Below are positions 43,463-53,658 of a stretch of DNA of 64,000 bases, piece after piece. Origin of the DNA: Robertkochia sediminum (GTDB taxonomy: Bacteria; Bacteroidota; Bacteroidia; Flavobacteriales; Flavobacteriaceae); assembly GCF_016786255.1 (NCBI RefSeq), contig NZ_JADMKT010000075.1:108840-172839 (forward strand), in the 5' to 3' direction. The notes beneath the pieces were generated by a model, which saw nothing but the letters and a program-made list of their open reading frames with translations, was not told the origin of the DNA and did no database searches. Numbering within the stretch: the stretch's first letter is position 1; the number at the start of each line of letters is the position of its first letter. Both the position numbers and the translations under genes were made by a program.

Positions 43463-45586
43463 TTAATTCTTCATTCCGCTGCGTTCGGCTAGCTTTCCTT
43501 GCTTGATATCACTCATTCTAAGATCTTCAAGCACATTGATAGCTTCTTCCATATACACATCGCCGGCGAGGTCTTTATACCACCGCTCGCGCTTTTTCTT
43601 CAGTACACTATCCTGCTCCATCAAGGCGATCTCGTAACTAAGAGGCTGGAACTTTAATCCGGTCTCATATTCTCCGATCTTGGTAAAGCGCTTGGCATCT
43701 TCCTCGTCTTTCTCCACATCGGCTTCGAAAGCAGCGAGGTTAAGCGGGATCACTTTTTCTTCACGACGATCCCTGATCCATTTCGCATTCTCGTCGATAA
43801 GCTTCAATTGTTCATTGGTAGCTATACGGGCTTTAGATCTAGAAACAGCTGCCTGTAGATCAACACTGGGCTCCCACTTCTCGAATGGCACCGGGTCTAT
43901 CTTATCCCATGGCAGCGGATTCTCCTGATCGCGTTCACCGATAGGGCTGTACGCATACTTATCCGGAACCACCACATCGCTCTTAACGCCCTCCAGTTGG
44001 GTTGATCCCCCGTCAATACGATAGAACTTCTGGGTGGTAAGCTTCAATGCTCCTACATCACCAAAATCGTTATCTCCTCTAAGAAACTGGTTAAGGTCTA
44101 TCAGGTTTTGTACGGTTCCTTTTCCATAGGTTTGACTACTTCCTATCACAATGGCTCTCTCGTAATCCTGCATGGCTGCAGCGAGAATCTCTGATGCCGA
44201 AGCAGAGAGCTCGTTCACCAGGATCACCAATGGCCCATCCCACTGAATACGGTCGTCTTCATCGGCGAGCACCTCTTTACCGCGACCTGTTGAGCGCACC
44301 TGTACCACAGGCCCCTCTTTAATGAACAATCCGGCAATATCAACAACGGTCTTAAGCGAACCACCACCATTATTTCTTAGGTCAAGCACCAATCCTTCTA
44401 CCCCGCTTTCCTTGAGTCTTTCGATCTCCAAGGCCACATCGGTAGCTGCATTGCGCTCTTCATAATCGGTAAAGTCAATATAGAATTTAGGAAGATTGAT
44501 CAATCCGTAACTACGTCCGTTTCTCTCGATCACAGATGACTTGGCATAGGTCTCTTCGATCTCTACCACATCACGGGTAATAGTGATCACTTCAATACTC
44601 CCATCAACACCTCTGACGGTCAATTTCACTTCTGAACCTTTTGGGCCTTTGATGAGCTTAACCGCATCGTCAAGACGCATCCCCACAACACTTACCGGTG
44701 TTTCATTTCCTTGAGCTACCTTGGTGATCACATCACCCACCTCAAGATCTTCACCTCTCCATGCCGGTCCTCCGGATATAATTTCTGTTACGCGAATATT
44801 ATCGTTACGCTTTTCAAGGCGGGCACCGATCCCTTCGAACTTACCGGACATACTCATATCAAAACGGTCTTTATCTTCGGGAGCGAAATAGAAGGTATGC
44901 GGATCGAACTCCTCTACAACAGCGTTCAGGTAGATCCCGAACCAATCTTTACGTTGCAGGTCGTCGTAGATATCAAAGAACTCTGAAAAGGTCTGCTCCA
45001 CATTCTCACGGGCAGTCTCTTCCAATTCAGCGATCTCGTAAGCCTCATCGGCCTCTTCTTTTTCTCTTTTAGCAGGCAGCAGTCGCTCCAGGGTGCTCAG
45101 CTTTAATTGAAGCTTCCAGCGATCCCAAAGTTCGTCGCGCGTGTTCACATAATCGAGCTTGTCGTAATCGACATCGATCGCTTCATCCTTATTAAAATCG
45201 AACGGCTCCTCGAGCACTTTCTTGTACATGACGTTTGCCTCATCCATACGCTTGAGCAAACGCTCATAGGTAAGACTAAAGAAACTCAGATCTGAGGTCT
45301 TAAGCTGATCATCGATCGCATTTCTGTACGCTTCGAATTCCTCGATATCCTCCTTGAGGAAGAATCGCTTGAGCGGATCAAGCGCTTCAATGTAACGATC
45401 GTAAACACGCGATGAAAAATCATCGTCCAGCTCTTCAGGATTGTAATGTCCTTTTTCGAGCACGTAGGTGATCAGATCAACCAGTAACTTATCCTTATCC
45501 GGGTTGTCGAATGTCTTATTGGTAAAACTGCAGGAGGCTGCAGAAATAAGCATCGCTGCCAAGAAATAAACAAACTTCCTTTTCAT
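43463..45586 (-). CDS. prc: Tail-specific (carboxy-terminal processing) protease, S41 family
   Basis: 707 residues from ATG 45586 (MKRKFVYFLAAMLISAASCSF), with a lipobox-like SAASC, so probably lipid anchored. The frame is open another 60 codons upstream, but that part is basic and unlike a signal. Order: N-terminal helical domain, PDZ domain (SGKFEGIGARLEKRNDN, GDVITKVAQGNE), S41 protease domain with LVLDLRNNGGGSLK, catalytic Ser in NELSASASEILAAAMQ and Lys in SSQTYGKGTVQ, then a C-terminal helical domain. It degrades or trims periplasmic proteins and wall hydrolases. It diverges from surE. Confidence 0.93.
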   Translation of the reverse strand: MKRKFVYFLAAMLISAASCSFTNKTFDNPDKDKLLVDLITYVLEKGHYNPEELDDDFSSRVYDRYIEALDPLKRFFLKEDIEEFEAYRNAIDDQLKTSDLSFFSLTYERLLKRMDEANVMYKKVLEEPFDFNKDEAIDVDYDKLDYVNTRDELWDRWKLQLKLSTLERLLPAKREKEEADEAYEIAELEETARENVEQTFSEFFDIYDDLQRKDWFGIYLNAVVEEFDPHTFYFAPEDKDRFDMSMSGKFEGIGARLEKRNDNIRVTEIISGGPAWRGEDLEVGDVITKVAQGNETPVSVVGMRLDDAVKLIKGPKGSEVKLTVRGVDGSIEVITITRDVVEIEETYAKSSVIERNGRSYGLINLPKFYIDFTDYEERNAATDVALEIERLKESGVEGLVLDLRNNGGGSLKTVVDIAGLFIKEGPVVQVRSTGRGKEVLADEDDRIQWDGPLVILVNELSASASEILAAAMQDYERAIVIGSSQTYGKGTVQNLIDLNQFLRGDNDFGDVGALKLTTQKFYRIDGGSTQLEGVKSDVVVPDKYAYSPIGERDQENPLPWDKIDPVPFEKWEPSVDLQAAVSRSKARIATNEQLKLIDENAKWIRDRREEKVIPLNLAAFEADVEKDEEDAKRFTKIGEYETGLKFQPLSYEIALMEQDSVLKKKRERWYKDLAGDVYMEEAINVLEDLRMSDIKQGKLAERSGMKN

Positions 45587-45844
45587 AGATATCAATTTTA
45601 TAACCCGACCAGTTGCGGGTGGTGTTTTCCGGAAAACCTCGGGTTTCCGGTATTGGTGATTCTTTCTTTTCCTCTTTTTCCTCTGAAACCTCCCTGTTAG
45701 AGAGGTCTCGAAAATTCCGGGAACAACTAAAATAAAGAAAAAATCATGCCATATGATTTGGAGCAAACTAATTTTTTGTTAAATGCCCGCTTCACAGGAC
45801 TAAAGGCATAAAATGATTAATTTAGCACCTTAAGAGATCAACCT

Positions 45845-46618
45845 ATGGAAAAGAAACCACTCATTCTGGTCACGAACGACGACGGGATCACTGCTCCGGG
45901 CCTGAGAACCCTTATTGAGATCATGAAAAAGATCGGAGATGTGGTCGTGGTCGCACCAGATAAACCTCAGAGTGCCATGGGGCATGCCATTACGGTAAAC
46001 TCTACCCTTTATTGCACCCCATTCAAAAATGGTCAGGAACACGAAGAATACAGCTGTAGCGGCACACCTGCCGATTGTGTGAAACTGGCGGTAAGGGAGA
46101 TCGTTCCCAGAACCCCGGATATTTGCGTGAGCGGCATCAACCACGGCTCGAACTCGTCTATCAACGTGATCTACTCAGGCACCATGAGTGCTGCAGTAGA
46201 AGCAGGGATCGAAGGCATACCTGCCATCGGATTCTCCCTTTGCGATTACTCATGGGACGCCAATTTCGAACCGGTGAGAGAGCATGTAGAGGCCATTACC
46301 CGCAAGGCCCTTGAAAATGGCATCCCAAAAGGGGTGGTGCTTAATGTGAATTTTCCCAACCTTCCCGAAGGCGGGATCAAAGGCATACGCGTTTGCAGAC
46401 AGGCCAAGGCCAATTGGGTAGAAGAGTTCGATAAGCGTACCAACCCTATGGGTAAGGATTATTACTGGCTCACCGGAAAGTTCGTCAACCTGGACGGTGG
46501 AGAAGATACCGACGAATGGGCTCTTGAACACGGCTATACCTCTGTGGTTCCCGTGCAATTTGACCTTACGGCCCACCACAGCATACAACACCTAAACACC
46601 TGGAAACTTAATGATTAA
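45845..46618 (+). CDS. surE: 5'/3'-nucleotidase SurE
   Basis: 257 residues. The N-terminal ILVTNDDGITAPGLRTL with the metal-binding Asp-Asp pair, VVAPDKPQSAMGHAIT, SGTPADCVKLA and VSGINHGSNSSINVIYSGTMSAA are SurE hallmarks. It removes phosphate from nucleoside monophosphates. It overlaps the next small gene by 8 nt and sits in a run with lpxB. Confidence 0.95.
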   Translation: MEKKPLILVTNDDGITAPGLRTLIEIMKKIGDVVVVAPDKPQSAMGHAITVNSTLYCTPFKNGQEHEEYSCSGTPADCVKLAVREIVPRTPDICVSGINHGSNSSINVIYSGTMSAAVEAGIEGIPAIGFSLCDYSWDANFEPVREHVEAITRKALENGIPKGVVLNVNFPNLPEGGIKGIRVCRQAKANWVEEFDKRTNPMGKDYYWLTGKFVNLDGGEDTDEWALEHGYTSVVPVQFDLTAHHSIQHLNTWKLND

Positions 46619-46892
46619 AAAAGAGATCGCTACCGGATTCGCCGTCGGACTTATTGCCAATGTCTTCGGTGCCGTACTTTACCTGCTTATCTTTTCAGAT
46701 TACGGACTCGAAGACAGTCTGATGATCGCCCGGGAACAAGGCCACCTCGGAAGTGTGATCGCCCTGGGCGCCCTGCTCAATATGGCAGCATTTTTCGGAT
46801 TTCTGAAACTCAAGAGAGATCACCGCGCCAAAGGCGTGCTTATCGCCACGCTTTTAAGCGCTTTCGTGATCTTATTGCTTAAAATATTTTAA
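46611..46892 (+). CDS. Small membrane protein, unknown function
   Basis: 93 residues with three hydrophobic segments (about 8-28, 45-64, 74-92) joined by short charged loops; starts MIKKEIATGFAVGLIANVFGAV. It overlaps surE by 8 nt and precedes lpxB by 9 nt. I recall homologues in the same place in flavobacteria, but no function is known. Possibly linked to LPS synthesis by position only. Confidence 0.7.
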   Translation: MIKKEIATGFAVGLIANVFGAVLYLLIFSDYGLEDSLMIAREQGHLGSVIALGALLNMAAFFGFLKLKRDHRAKGVLIATLLSAFVILLLKIF

Positions 46893-46901
46893 TACGACCC
46901 G

Positions 46902-48014
46902 ATGAAGTATTACCTCATAGCCGGAGAAGCCTCAGGAGACCTGCACGGATCTAATCTGATCAAAGGGCTGGCCAAGATAGATGAGCATGCCGCTTTTCGC
47001 TGTTGGGGCGGAGACCTTATGGAAGCCGCCGGAGCTACCCTGGTAAGGCACTACAAAGAACAGTCGTTCATGGGCTTTTTTGAAGTGATCAAGAACCTGC
47101 CCGCCATTTTCAGAAATATACGCTCCTGCAAGGAAGATATCGAAAGCTACGATCCCGATGTGATCATATTTATTGATTATTCCGGATTTAACCTTCGCAT
47201 CGCCCAATGGGCCAAAGAAAAGGGGTATAAAACCTTTTACTACGTTTCCCCACAGGTATGGGCTTCAAGGGAAGGACGCATCAAAAGGATCAAGAGAGAC
47301 ATCGATGAGATGTTCGTGATCCTGCCCTTTGAAAAAGACTTCTACGAAAAGAAACACAACTACCCAGTAAATTTTGTGGGACACCCCCTGCTCGATGCCA
47401 TCGCACAGCAGGAACGCACCCCACCTGAAGATTTTCGCAAAGAGTTCGATCTGGACGAGCGTCCGATCATTGCCCTGCTCCCCGGGAGTCGCAAGCAGGA
47501 GATCACCAATATGCTGGAGGTCATGCTTAGTGTAGCTGCATCGTATTCAGAATACCAGTTCGTGATCGCAGGAGCACCCAGCCAGGATTATGAATTTTAC
47601 CAGCAGTTCATTGGTAAGAGCAACGTTTCTTTTGTTACCGGGAGAACCTACGACCTGCTGCACGCCTCCAAGGCTGCGCTGGTGACCAGTGGTACGGCCA
47701 CCCTGGAAACGGCATTACTTAAAATACCACAGGTGGTATGCTATAAAGGGAACTGGATAAGCTACCAGATCGCCAAACGCATTATCACCCTCGATTATAT
47801 TTCTCTGGTGAACCTGATCATGAACAGGGAGGTGGTAAAAGAACTCATCCAGGATGAGTTTAATACTTCCCGATTAAAAGAAGAATTCGACAAGATCCTC
47901 GACCCCGAAGTAAGAGCGCGCATTGCCAAAGACTACGACGAGCTGGAACAAAAACTGGGTGGTACAGGCGCCAGTCAGGAGGCCGCCAGACTCATGTTCG
48001 AAAAAATTTCATAA
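46902..48014 (+). CDS. lpxB: Lipid-A-disaccharide synthase
   Basis: 370 residues, full length. It begins YYLIAGEASGDLHGSNLI, with SFMGFFEVIKNLP, YYVSPQVWASREGRIKRIK, NFVGHPLLDAI, LLPGSRKQEI and VTSGTATLETALLKIPQVV. It joins UDP-2,3-diacylglucosamine and lipid X in lipid A synthesis at the inner membrane face. Together with lptE and lptC in this window it covers several LPS steps. Confidence 0.97.
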   Translation: MKYYLIAGEASGDLHGSNLIKGLAKIDEHAAFRCWGGDLMEAAGATLVRHYKEQSFMGFFEVIKNLPAIFRNIRSCKEDIESYDPDVIIFIDYSGFNLRIAQWAKEKGYKTFYYVSPQVWASREGRIKRIKRDIDEMFVILPFEKDFYEKKHNYPVNFVGHPLLDAIAQQERTPPEDFRKEFDLDERPIIALLPGSRKQEITNMLEVMLSVAASYSEYQFVIAGAPSQDYEFYQQFIGKSNVSFVTGRTYDLLHASKAALVTSGTATLETALLKIPQVVCYKGNWISYQIAKRIITLDYISLVNLIMNREVVKELIQDEFNTSRLKEEFDKILDPEVRARIAKDYDELEQKLGGTGASQEAARLMFEKIS

Positions 48015-48035
48015 ATTTCGGCAAGCCCTTTATTG

Positions 48036-48581
48036 ATGAGATCTACATTACTACTTGTTCTAACTACCCTGCTGCTGGCTTCCTGTGGCGGATCTAAAAA
48101 AGCGGTCTCTAAGGCCGCACCTACCGTGCGTATTGAAGCCGGAGAAGCACATCTTCCGGAAGAAAGCCCCACCATTGAAGCTAAACTTCCGGAATTCGCC
48201 CCCTGGGTGAACACGGTGATCCATACCGCTATGTCCTATCACGGTACCAGGTACAAATATGGCGGAACCACCAGGAAGGGAATGGATTGTTCCGGTTTGA
48301 TATACACCAGTTTCGGGGAAGCCAATATCGACCTGGAACGCACCTCGGCCGCCATGGCGCAACAAGGGGAGAAAGTAAAACTCAAAGAAGTTCAAAAAGG
48401 CGACCTCTTATTCTTTAACACCGGCAGAGGCAAACGCATTAACCACGTTGGCCTGGTGGTAGAAGTTGATTCCGGAGAGATCAGATTCATACACTCCACG
48501 ACCTCCAGAGGTGTACTGGTATCTTCACTGAGGGAAGGCTATTGGAATCACGCCTTTAACCACGCCAGACGAATAATGTAG
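48036..48581 (+). CDS. NlpC/P60 (C40) cell-wall peptidase lipoprotein
   Basis: 181 residues from ATG 48036 (MRSTLLLVLTTLLLASCGGS), with lipobox LASC; a TTG codon at 48033 is an alternative. The NlpC/P60 domain has YKYGGTTRKGMDCSGLIY (catalytic Cys), KRINHVGLVVEVD (catalytic His) and RFIHSTTSRGV (second His/polar). It cleaves peptidoglycan stem peptides. It follows lpxB by 21 nt. Confidence 0.9.
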   Translation: MRSTLLLVLTTLLLASCGGSKKAVSKAAPTVRIEAGEAHLPEESPTIEAKLPEFAPWVNTVIHTAMSYHGTRYKYGGTTRKGMDCSGLIYTSFGEANIDLERTSAAMAQQGEKVKLKEVQKGDLLFFNTGRGKRINHVGLVVEVDSGEIRFIHSTTSRGVLVSSLREGYWNHAFNHARRIM

Positions 48582-48612
48582 ATTATTTTCTATATTATCA
48601 GTAACTTTGACC

Positions 48613-50559
48613 ATGAAGTTACTGAACGTAGCCATCTTCAAGCTTCTTATTTATCTCATCATCGGTATTTTACTGGGGTATCATTTCCCGGAAGAACTAT
48701 CGGAAGATACCGTGCATTACATCCTTATCACACTGGGATGCTTCCTTGGGTTATCGATCATTTACAATTCCCGAAAACTTTTTGAGCTCTTCTGTTTCCT
48801 GCTTTTTGTCGGAGTGGGGTACACGAGCGCCCAACACCCGGCCTCTGACACCCACAGGGTATTGCAGCATACTTCGAATTCCCACTACCTCCTCGAATTC
48901 AAGGTAACCGCCTCCATGAATAAGAGTCGATCCCACTACCGGTATAGGGGTATGGCCAGGCTACCGGGAGCACCACAGTTTTCAGAACAGATCATTGTTC
49001 GCACAGACACCCTTCAACCCAATACACTTGCATTACTCCCCGGGGCAACCTATCGCGCTGTTGTGACTACTACCCGCATCAATGGCCCTGCCCAACCCGG
49101 TGCTTTTGACTATAAAGCCTACCTGCGAACACGTAATATTTGTGCTGTGGTCGACATCGCACCTAAAACGCTCACCCGGATAAGCCCCCCAAAAGGACTC
49201 CTTTATGCGAGTTACAAGAGAACGACACATATACAAGACTCACTTAAAAACTCCGGACTGGACGCATTTACCTCCGGACTGCTACAGGCACTTGTTCTGG
49301 GCAACAGGGATAACCTCGATATGGATTTCTACGAAGATCTTAGAATTGCCGGCGGAGCGCATTTGGTTGCCCTCTCCGGACTCCATATTGGGATCTTCAC
49401 CTCTATACTAGGATTCTTGCTTTGGCCCCTTCGACGATTACCCAAGGGGTCATGGATCCACTTTACCGCCATAGTCATCCTGCTATTCACTTATGTTAGC
49501 CTTACGGGCGCCTCCTCCTCTGTGGTTAGGGCAGCCGTCATGTTTTGTTTTTTAGTTTACAGCGTGCTCATCCAACGGCGGGCAAGCTCCCTGAACACCC
49601 TTATCCTCTCGGCCTTCATTCTTTTGCTTTTTGATGCGTGGCACCTGTTCGAAGCCGGTTTCCAGTTAAGCTACGCTGCCGTAACGGGGATACTGCTCAT
49701 TTACAGGCCGGCCTTACGATTCTGGCGTCCACGAAACGCCATTATACGTTGGGCATGGAGCCTTTGTACAGTGAGTATCGGAGCCCAGATATTCACCGCC
49801 CCCCTGGTGATCTATTATTTCGGACAACTCCCCGGTGCCTTTCTCCTCACCAACCTCCTCATCACACCCCTCATCACCCTTGCACTCGCACTGGGCTACC
49901 TGATCGTAACCCTGGTTATGATCACCGAACTGCCGCAATGGATGGCCTTTACTATCGGTCAGGGTGGTCAATTTCTAAGGACGATCACAGAGAACATCTC
50001 CCTCCCCGACCTGCTCATTCGCGACCTTCCGGAGTTGCATATCACAGAAATGCTACTGCTCTATGCCTTGATCTTCTCTGCAACCCTTTGCCTGTATCGT
50101 CCAACGCATTTAAGAACGACCTTAGCCCTGATCGCCATCCTGCAGCTGGGCTATGTTCTACTTCCTGATAAAAACCCGGGAAGCCACATTTATATATGTC
50201 ATGACTATGGTAATACGGTACTGTTAAAGATCAACGGAAAGGAAAAAGATCAACTAAATTCAGGATCGCGCCCCCCACTCCCCCATATTCTTCAACTGGG
50301 AAACAAGCACCTCCTGATACTGGACCGCATCCCGGTGCACAAACTACCACCGCTCCCTGAACATACCGCAGTACTGTTGATCAATTCAGCCCCGATCAAC
50401 CTCGACCGACTCATTGACACGTTACAGCCAGCGGTGGTCATAGCCGATGGCAGTAATTATCCAAATGTGGTCGCACGGTGGAGGGCCACCTGTGAACAAA
50501 AAAATATCCCCTTTCACCATACCGGCGAAAAGGGATACTATGTATTAAACGAACAGTAG
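48613..50559 (+). CDS. ComEC/Rec2-family DNA uptake channel protein
   Basis: About 648 residues from ATG 48613 (a TTG two codons earlier is possible). The N-terminal DUF4131 region has two helices and an OB-like segment (RYRGMARLPG). The central competence domain has LGNRDNLDMDFYEDLRIAGGAHLVALSGLHIGIF and about eight further helices. The C-terminal region (after about residue 510) corresponds to the metallo-beta-lactamase-like domain but lacks the HxHxDH motif. ComEC passes single-stranded DNA across the inner membrane during natural transformation; the missing nuclease motif suggests channel-only function, common in Bacteroidota. No other competence genes are in the window. Confidence 0.85.
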   Translation: MKLLNVAIFKLLIYLIIGILLGYHFPEELSEDTVHYILITLGCFLGLSIIYNSRKLFELFCFLLFVGVGYTSAQHPASDTHRVLQHTSNSHYLLEFKVTASMNKSRSHYRYRGMARLPGAPQFSEQIIVRTDTLQPNTLALLPGATYRAVVTTTRINGPAQPGAFDYKAYLRTRNICAVVDIAPKTLTRISPPKGLLYASYKRTTHIQDSLKNSGLDAFTSGLLQALVLGNRDNLDMDFYEDLRIAGGAHLVALSGLHIGIFTSILGFLLWPLRRLPKGSWIHFTAIVILLFTYVSLTGASSSVVRAAVMFCFLVYSVLIQRRASSLNTLILSAFILLLFDAWHLFEAGFQLSYAAVTGILLIYRPALRFWRPRNAIIRWAWSLCTVSIGAQIFTAPLVIYYFGQLPGAFLLTNLLITPLITLALALGYLIVTLVMITELPQWMAFTIGQGGQFLRTITENISLPDLLIRDLPELHITEMLLLYALIFSATLCLYRPTHLRTTLALIAILQLGYVLLPDKNPGSHIYICHDYGNTVLLKINGKEKDQLNSGSRPPLPHILQLGNKHLLILDRIPVHKLPPLPEHTAVLLINSAPINLDRLIDTLQPAVVIADGSNYPNVVARWRATCEQKNIPFHHTGEKGYYVLNEQ

Positions 50560-50612
50560 CGCGACTAGCGTACTTCGTGTATCAATTTTTTCATTAATGT
50601 TGGGTAACGTGA

Positions 50613-52193
50613 TTAGCGCACTCCGTGCATCAATTTTTTCATCATCGGCGTAAGTCCCATAACGATCAATCCGGCCGTTACAGGAACGATGGTAAAGATC
50701 AGGAAGAAGGTGGTCATGTCATAGGCTGCGGTGATCTTATCGATCATACCACCCATTTCTCCCGCTGCCTTGTTTCCAAGACCAACGGCAATATACCACA
50801 ATCCGAACATGAGTCCGATCTTCGCTGCAGGCACGAGTTTACTCACATAAGAAAGCCCTACAGGCGAAAGCGAAAGCTCTCCGAGGGTATGCAACAGGTA
50901 AGCCAGGATCAACCAGATAATGCTCACAGAAGCCGTCTGAGCCCCCTGTGGAATATTTGTAGATCCATAGGCCAGCACTCCGAATCCTAGTCCGAGAAGC
51001 ACGAGTCCGATCCCGAACTTAACCGAAGCCGGCGGATTGAATTTACTCTCCCAGATCTTTGACACCAACGGTGCAAAGGCAATGATGTAGAACGAGTTCA
51101 GGATAGAGAACCATGAAGCCGGGATCTCTGCCACATCATTAGAGAACTCCACATACAATTTCCAGATAACGATACCCCAGATAATAGCAAAACTCGTTCC
51201 GAGGAAAATGTTTGATAAGGCGTACTTTTTAAAAGTGATCTGGAACAATTTGAACAACACGTAGGTAATGATCGCCAAAGGCACTACGGTCAAAAGCGTA
51301 TTTGCAATACGAAAGGCGAGAGCCGAATTTCCTTCCAGTACACGGTCGGTATAATCGGCGGCGAAGATGGTCATAGAACCACCGGCCTGCTCAAATGCAG
51401 CCCAGAAGAATACGGTAAAGAATGCGAGGATACCCACAACGATATAACGGTCGCGTTGCACCTTGGCAGGAACCACTTCTTCTTTTACTTCTTCAGTCAC
51501 CTCCTCTTTAATATCAGTTTCTTGCAGGGCTTTGGTCTTGGCCGGCGATAACCCCAGGTTTCCAAAGATCCCCTGAGCGAACCAGAATTGCAGCATCCCG
51601 AAGAACATAAAGATCCCCGCTAGTCCGAATCCGTAATGCCATCCAACAGTTTCACCGATATACCCGCAAAGGAGGATCCCAAGGAAGGCCCCGGCATTCA
51701 CCCCCATATAGAAAATGGTAAAGGCACCGTCTTTCTTATCCTGGGCATTCTTATAGATCCCACTGATGATCGAGGTAATATTCGGCTTGAACAATCCGTT
51801 ACCGGCAACAAGTAATCCGATACCCGCATAGAGTCCGAAAGGCGTATCCAGCGCCATAGCGGCGTGTCCCAGGGTCATAATGAAGGCACCAAGGGCCACC
51901 GCCTTGCGGTAACCAAAGAACCTGTCGGCCAGGAATCCACCAATAATGGGTGAAAAATACACGAGCATGGTATAGGTACCGTACAAGCTCAAAGCATCTT
52001 CCCGCGACCATTCCCAACCGCCTTCAAGAATAGAACGCGTAAGGAAAAGCACGAGGATGGCGCGCATTCCGTAGTACGAAAAACGCTCCCACATTTCTGT
52101 AAAGAAAAGTACAAACAGTCCCGAGGGGTGCCCCATCAGGAGTTTACGGTTCATGTCAGAACCTTCGAATCTGTAGTTAGTAGTTGTATTCAA
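50613..52193 (-). CDS. POT/PTR2-family peptide transporter
   Basis: 526 residues, about 14 helices. The family ExxER signature appears as FFTEMWERFSYYGMRAILVLF, and the PTR2 region as GFLADRFFGYRKAV and FTIFYMGVNAGAFLG. It imports di- and tripeptides with protons. A Glu/Val-rich charged loop (about residues 225-245) connects the two halves. It lies 18 nt downstream of a second POT gene on the same strand. With DPP IV upstream, this forms a peptide-use module. Confidence 0.92.
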   Translation of the reverse strand: MNTTTNYRFEGSDMNRKLLMGHPSGLFVLFFTEMWERFSYYGMRAILVLFLTRSILEGGWEWSREDALSLYGTYTMLVYFSPIIGGFLADRFFGYRKAVALGAFIMTLGHAAMALDTPFGLYAGIGLLVAGNGLFKPNITSIISGIYKNAQDKKDGAFTIFYMGVNAGAFLGILLCGYIGETVGWHYGFGLAGIFMFFGMLQFWFAQGIFGNLGLSPAKTKALQETDIKEEVTEEVKEEVVPAKVQRDRYIVVGILAFFTVFFWAAFEQAGGSMTIFAADYTDRVLEGNSALAFRIANTLLTVVPLAIITYVLFKLFQITFKKYALSNIFLGTSFAIIWGIVIWKLYVEFSNDVAEIPASWFSILNSFYIIAFAPLVSKIWESKFNPPASVKFGIGLVLLGLGFGVLAYGSTNIPQGAQTASVSIIWLILAYLLHTLGELSLSPVGLSYVSKLVPAAKIGLMFGLWYIAVGLGNKAAGEMGGMIDKITAAYDMTTFFLIFTIVPVTAGLIVMGLTPMMKKLMHGVR

Positions 52194-52211
52194 AATATGA
52201 TTAGGTTTAGT

Positions 52212-53585
52212 TTATGCTATTTCCGCTTCCTCAGCACTCATCACACGCTCGTCATCCTCAACCCCATGGGTAAGTTTTTCGAGTCTCTTTCTGAATAGCA
52301 TCAGGAACAATCCGAAGGCGATACAAAATACCGCGATACCGGTAAATACGGTGAACTCTCCCAGATCTGAAGCCGATTCTCCTAAAAGTCCGGCGACCTT
52401 ATTTCCGAATCCGGTCATGGCAAAATATACCCCCATCATCAGGGAAGCGTATTTTACCGGAGCGAGCTTGGTAATGTAAGACAGTGCCACCGGTGACAGA
52501 CAAAGTTCTCCTACCGTATGGAACAGGTAAGCCAGTACCAACCAGTACATAGCAGAAGATCCAACGGCCTCGTATTGTGCAGAGGCAGCCGACATAAAGA
52601 AGAATCCGGTTCCCATGATCACGAGCCCGATCATCATCTTAAAGAGTGATGAAGAAACCTTCCCTTTTAATTTTCTGTTTGCCCAATACCCTGCCACAGA
52701 AGTACCCAGGAAGATAATGAACATCGCATTGAGCGACTGGAACCAGGAAGCGGGCACTTCCCATCCCATAAGCATTCTGTTGGTATTCTCTTTAGCGTAG
52801 ATATTCATGAGTCCGCCGGCTTGCTCAAAGGCTCCCCAGAACACGATCACCAAAAGGAAAGAGATGAGCATCACTACGATCCTGTCTTTCTCCACCTTGG
52901 TAAGGGGTGCTTTTGCAGCCGCCTTTTCAGCTTCATTCTCTGAAGTCCCGAGATAGTTCCCTACATGTTTCAGGTACTTAAGACCGAACAAGTACTGGAG
53001 TAGTCCCAGGGCCATCCCGATCCCTGCGAGTCCGAATCCGTAGTGCCATCCGTAAACCTCTCCCACATAACCAACGATCAAACTGGAAAGGAAAGCACCA
53101 ACGTTAATCCCGATATAAAAAATGGTAAATCCTTTATCTCTTCGAATATCACCTTGCTTGTAGAGTCCTCCTACCATGGTAGAGATATTAGGCTTAAGCA
53201 TACCTACCCCTGCAATAATGAGTCCGAGACCGGTATAAAAAGCCCACATTTCTTCGATAGCAAGGATACTGTGCCCTGCAACAAGCAGGATACCTCCAAC
53301 AAGCACAGAGCGCTTGGCCCCTAAGAACTTATCGGCGATCCACCCTCCGGGAATAGACGACACATAAACCAGCATGGTATACCACCCGTAAAGCGACAGG
53401 GCTTCGGCATTGGTCCATCCCAATCCGGCATTGCTACTTTGGGTTTCAGCTACCAGGTAAAGTACCAGGATGGCACGCATTCCGTAGTACGAAAAGCGCT
53501 CCCACATTTCTGTAAAGAACAAGATAAAGAGCCCCACCGGGTGCCCGAATAATTCCTTTTGAGTTTTTTGTGCTATCGCAGACAT
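52212..53585 (-). CDS. POT/PTR2-family peptide transporter (second copy)
   Basis: 457 residues with the same signatures: LFFTEMWERFSYYGMRAILVL, GGWIADKFLGAKRSV, FTIFYIGINVGAFLSSLIVG. It is shorter than its neighbour in the middle section. The two are tandem paralogues that differ through most of their length, suggesting different peptide preference (inference). It starts 73 bp downstream of the DPP IV stop. Confidence 0.92.
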   Translation of the reverse strand: MSAIAQKTQKELFGHPVGLFILFFTEMWERFSYYGMRAILVLYLVAETQSSNAGLGWTNAEALSLYGWYTMLVYVSSIPGGWIADKFLGAKRSVLVGGILLVAGHSILAIEEMWAFYTGLGLIIAGVGMLKPNISTMVGGLYKQGDIRRDKGFTIFYIGINVGAFLSSLIVGYVGEVYGWHYGFGLAGIGMALGLLQYLFGLKYLKHVGNYLGTSENEAEKAAAKAPLTKVEKDRIVVMLISFLLVIVFWGAFEQAGGLMNIYAKENTNRMLMGWEVPASWFQSLNAMFIIFLGTSVAGYWANRKLKGKVSSSLFKMMIGLVIMGTGFFFMSAASAQYEAVGSSAMYWLVLAYLFHTVGELCLSPVALSYITKLAPVKYASLMMGVYFAMTGFGNKVAGLLGESASDLGEFTVFTGIAVFCIAFGLFLMLFRKRLEKLTHGVEDDERVMSAEEAEIA

Positions 53586-53658
53586 TCGTTTTGTTTTTAG
53601 TTAGGATATTAGGTTGCTAAGGAGTGTGATCACCCCCTTGCCTAAGTTTTAGTTTCTT

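Noticed and set aside
45735-45753. TATGGCATGATTTTTTCTT upstream of prc on the minus strand, resembling a sigma54 element
   Set aside because: GG is followed after 10 bp by TC, not GC, so the -12 box is missing.
53548-53558. CGAATAATTCC, one base from the candidate operator at 4818
   Set aside because: It lies inside the coding region of a POT transporter and is probably coincidental.
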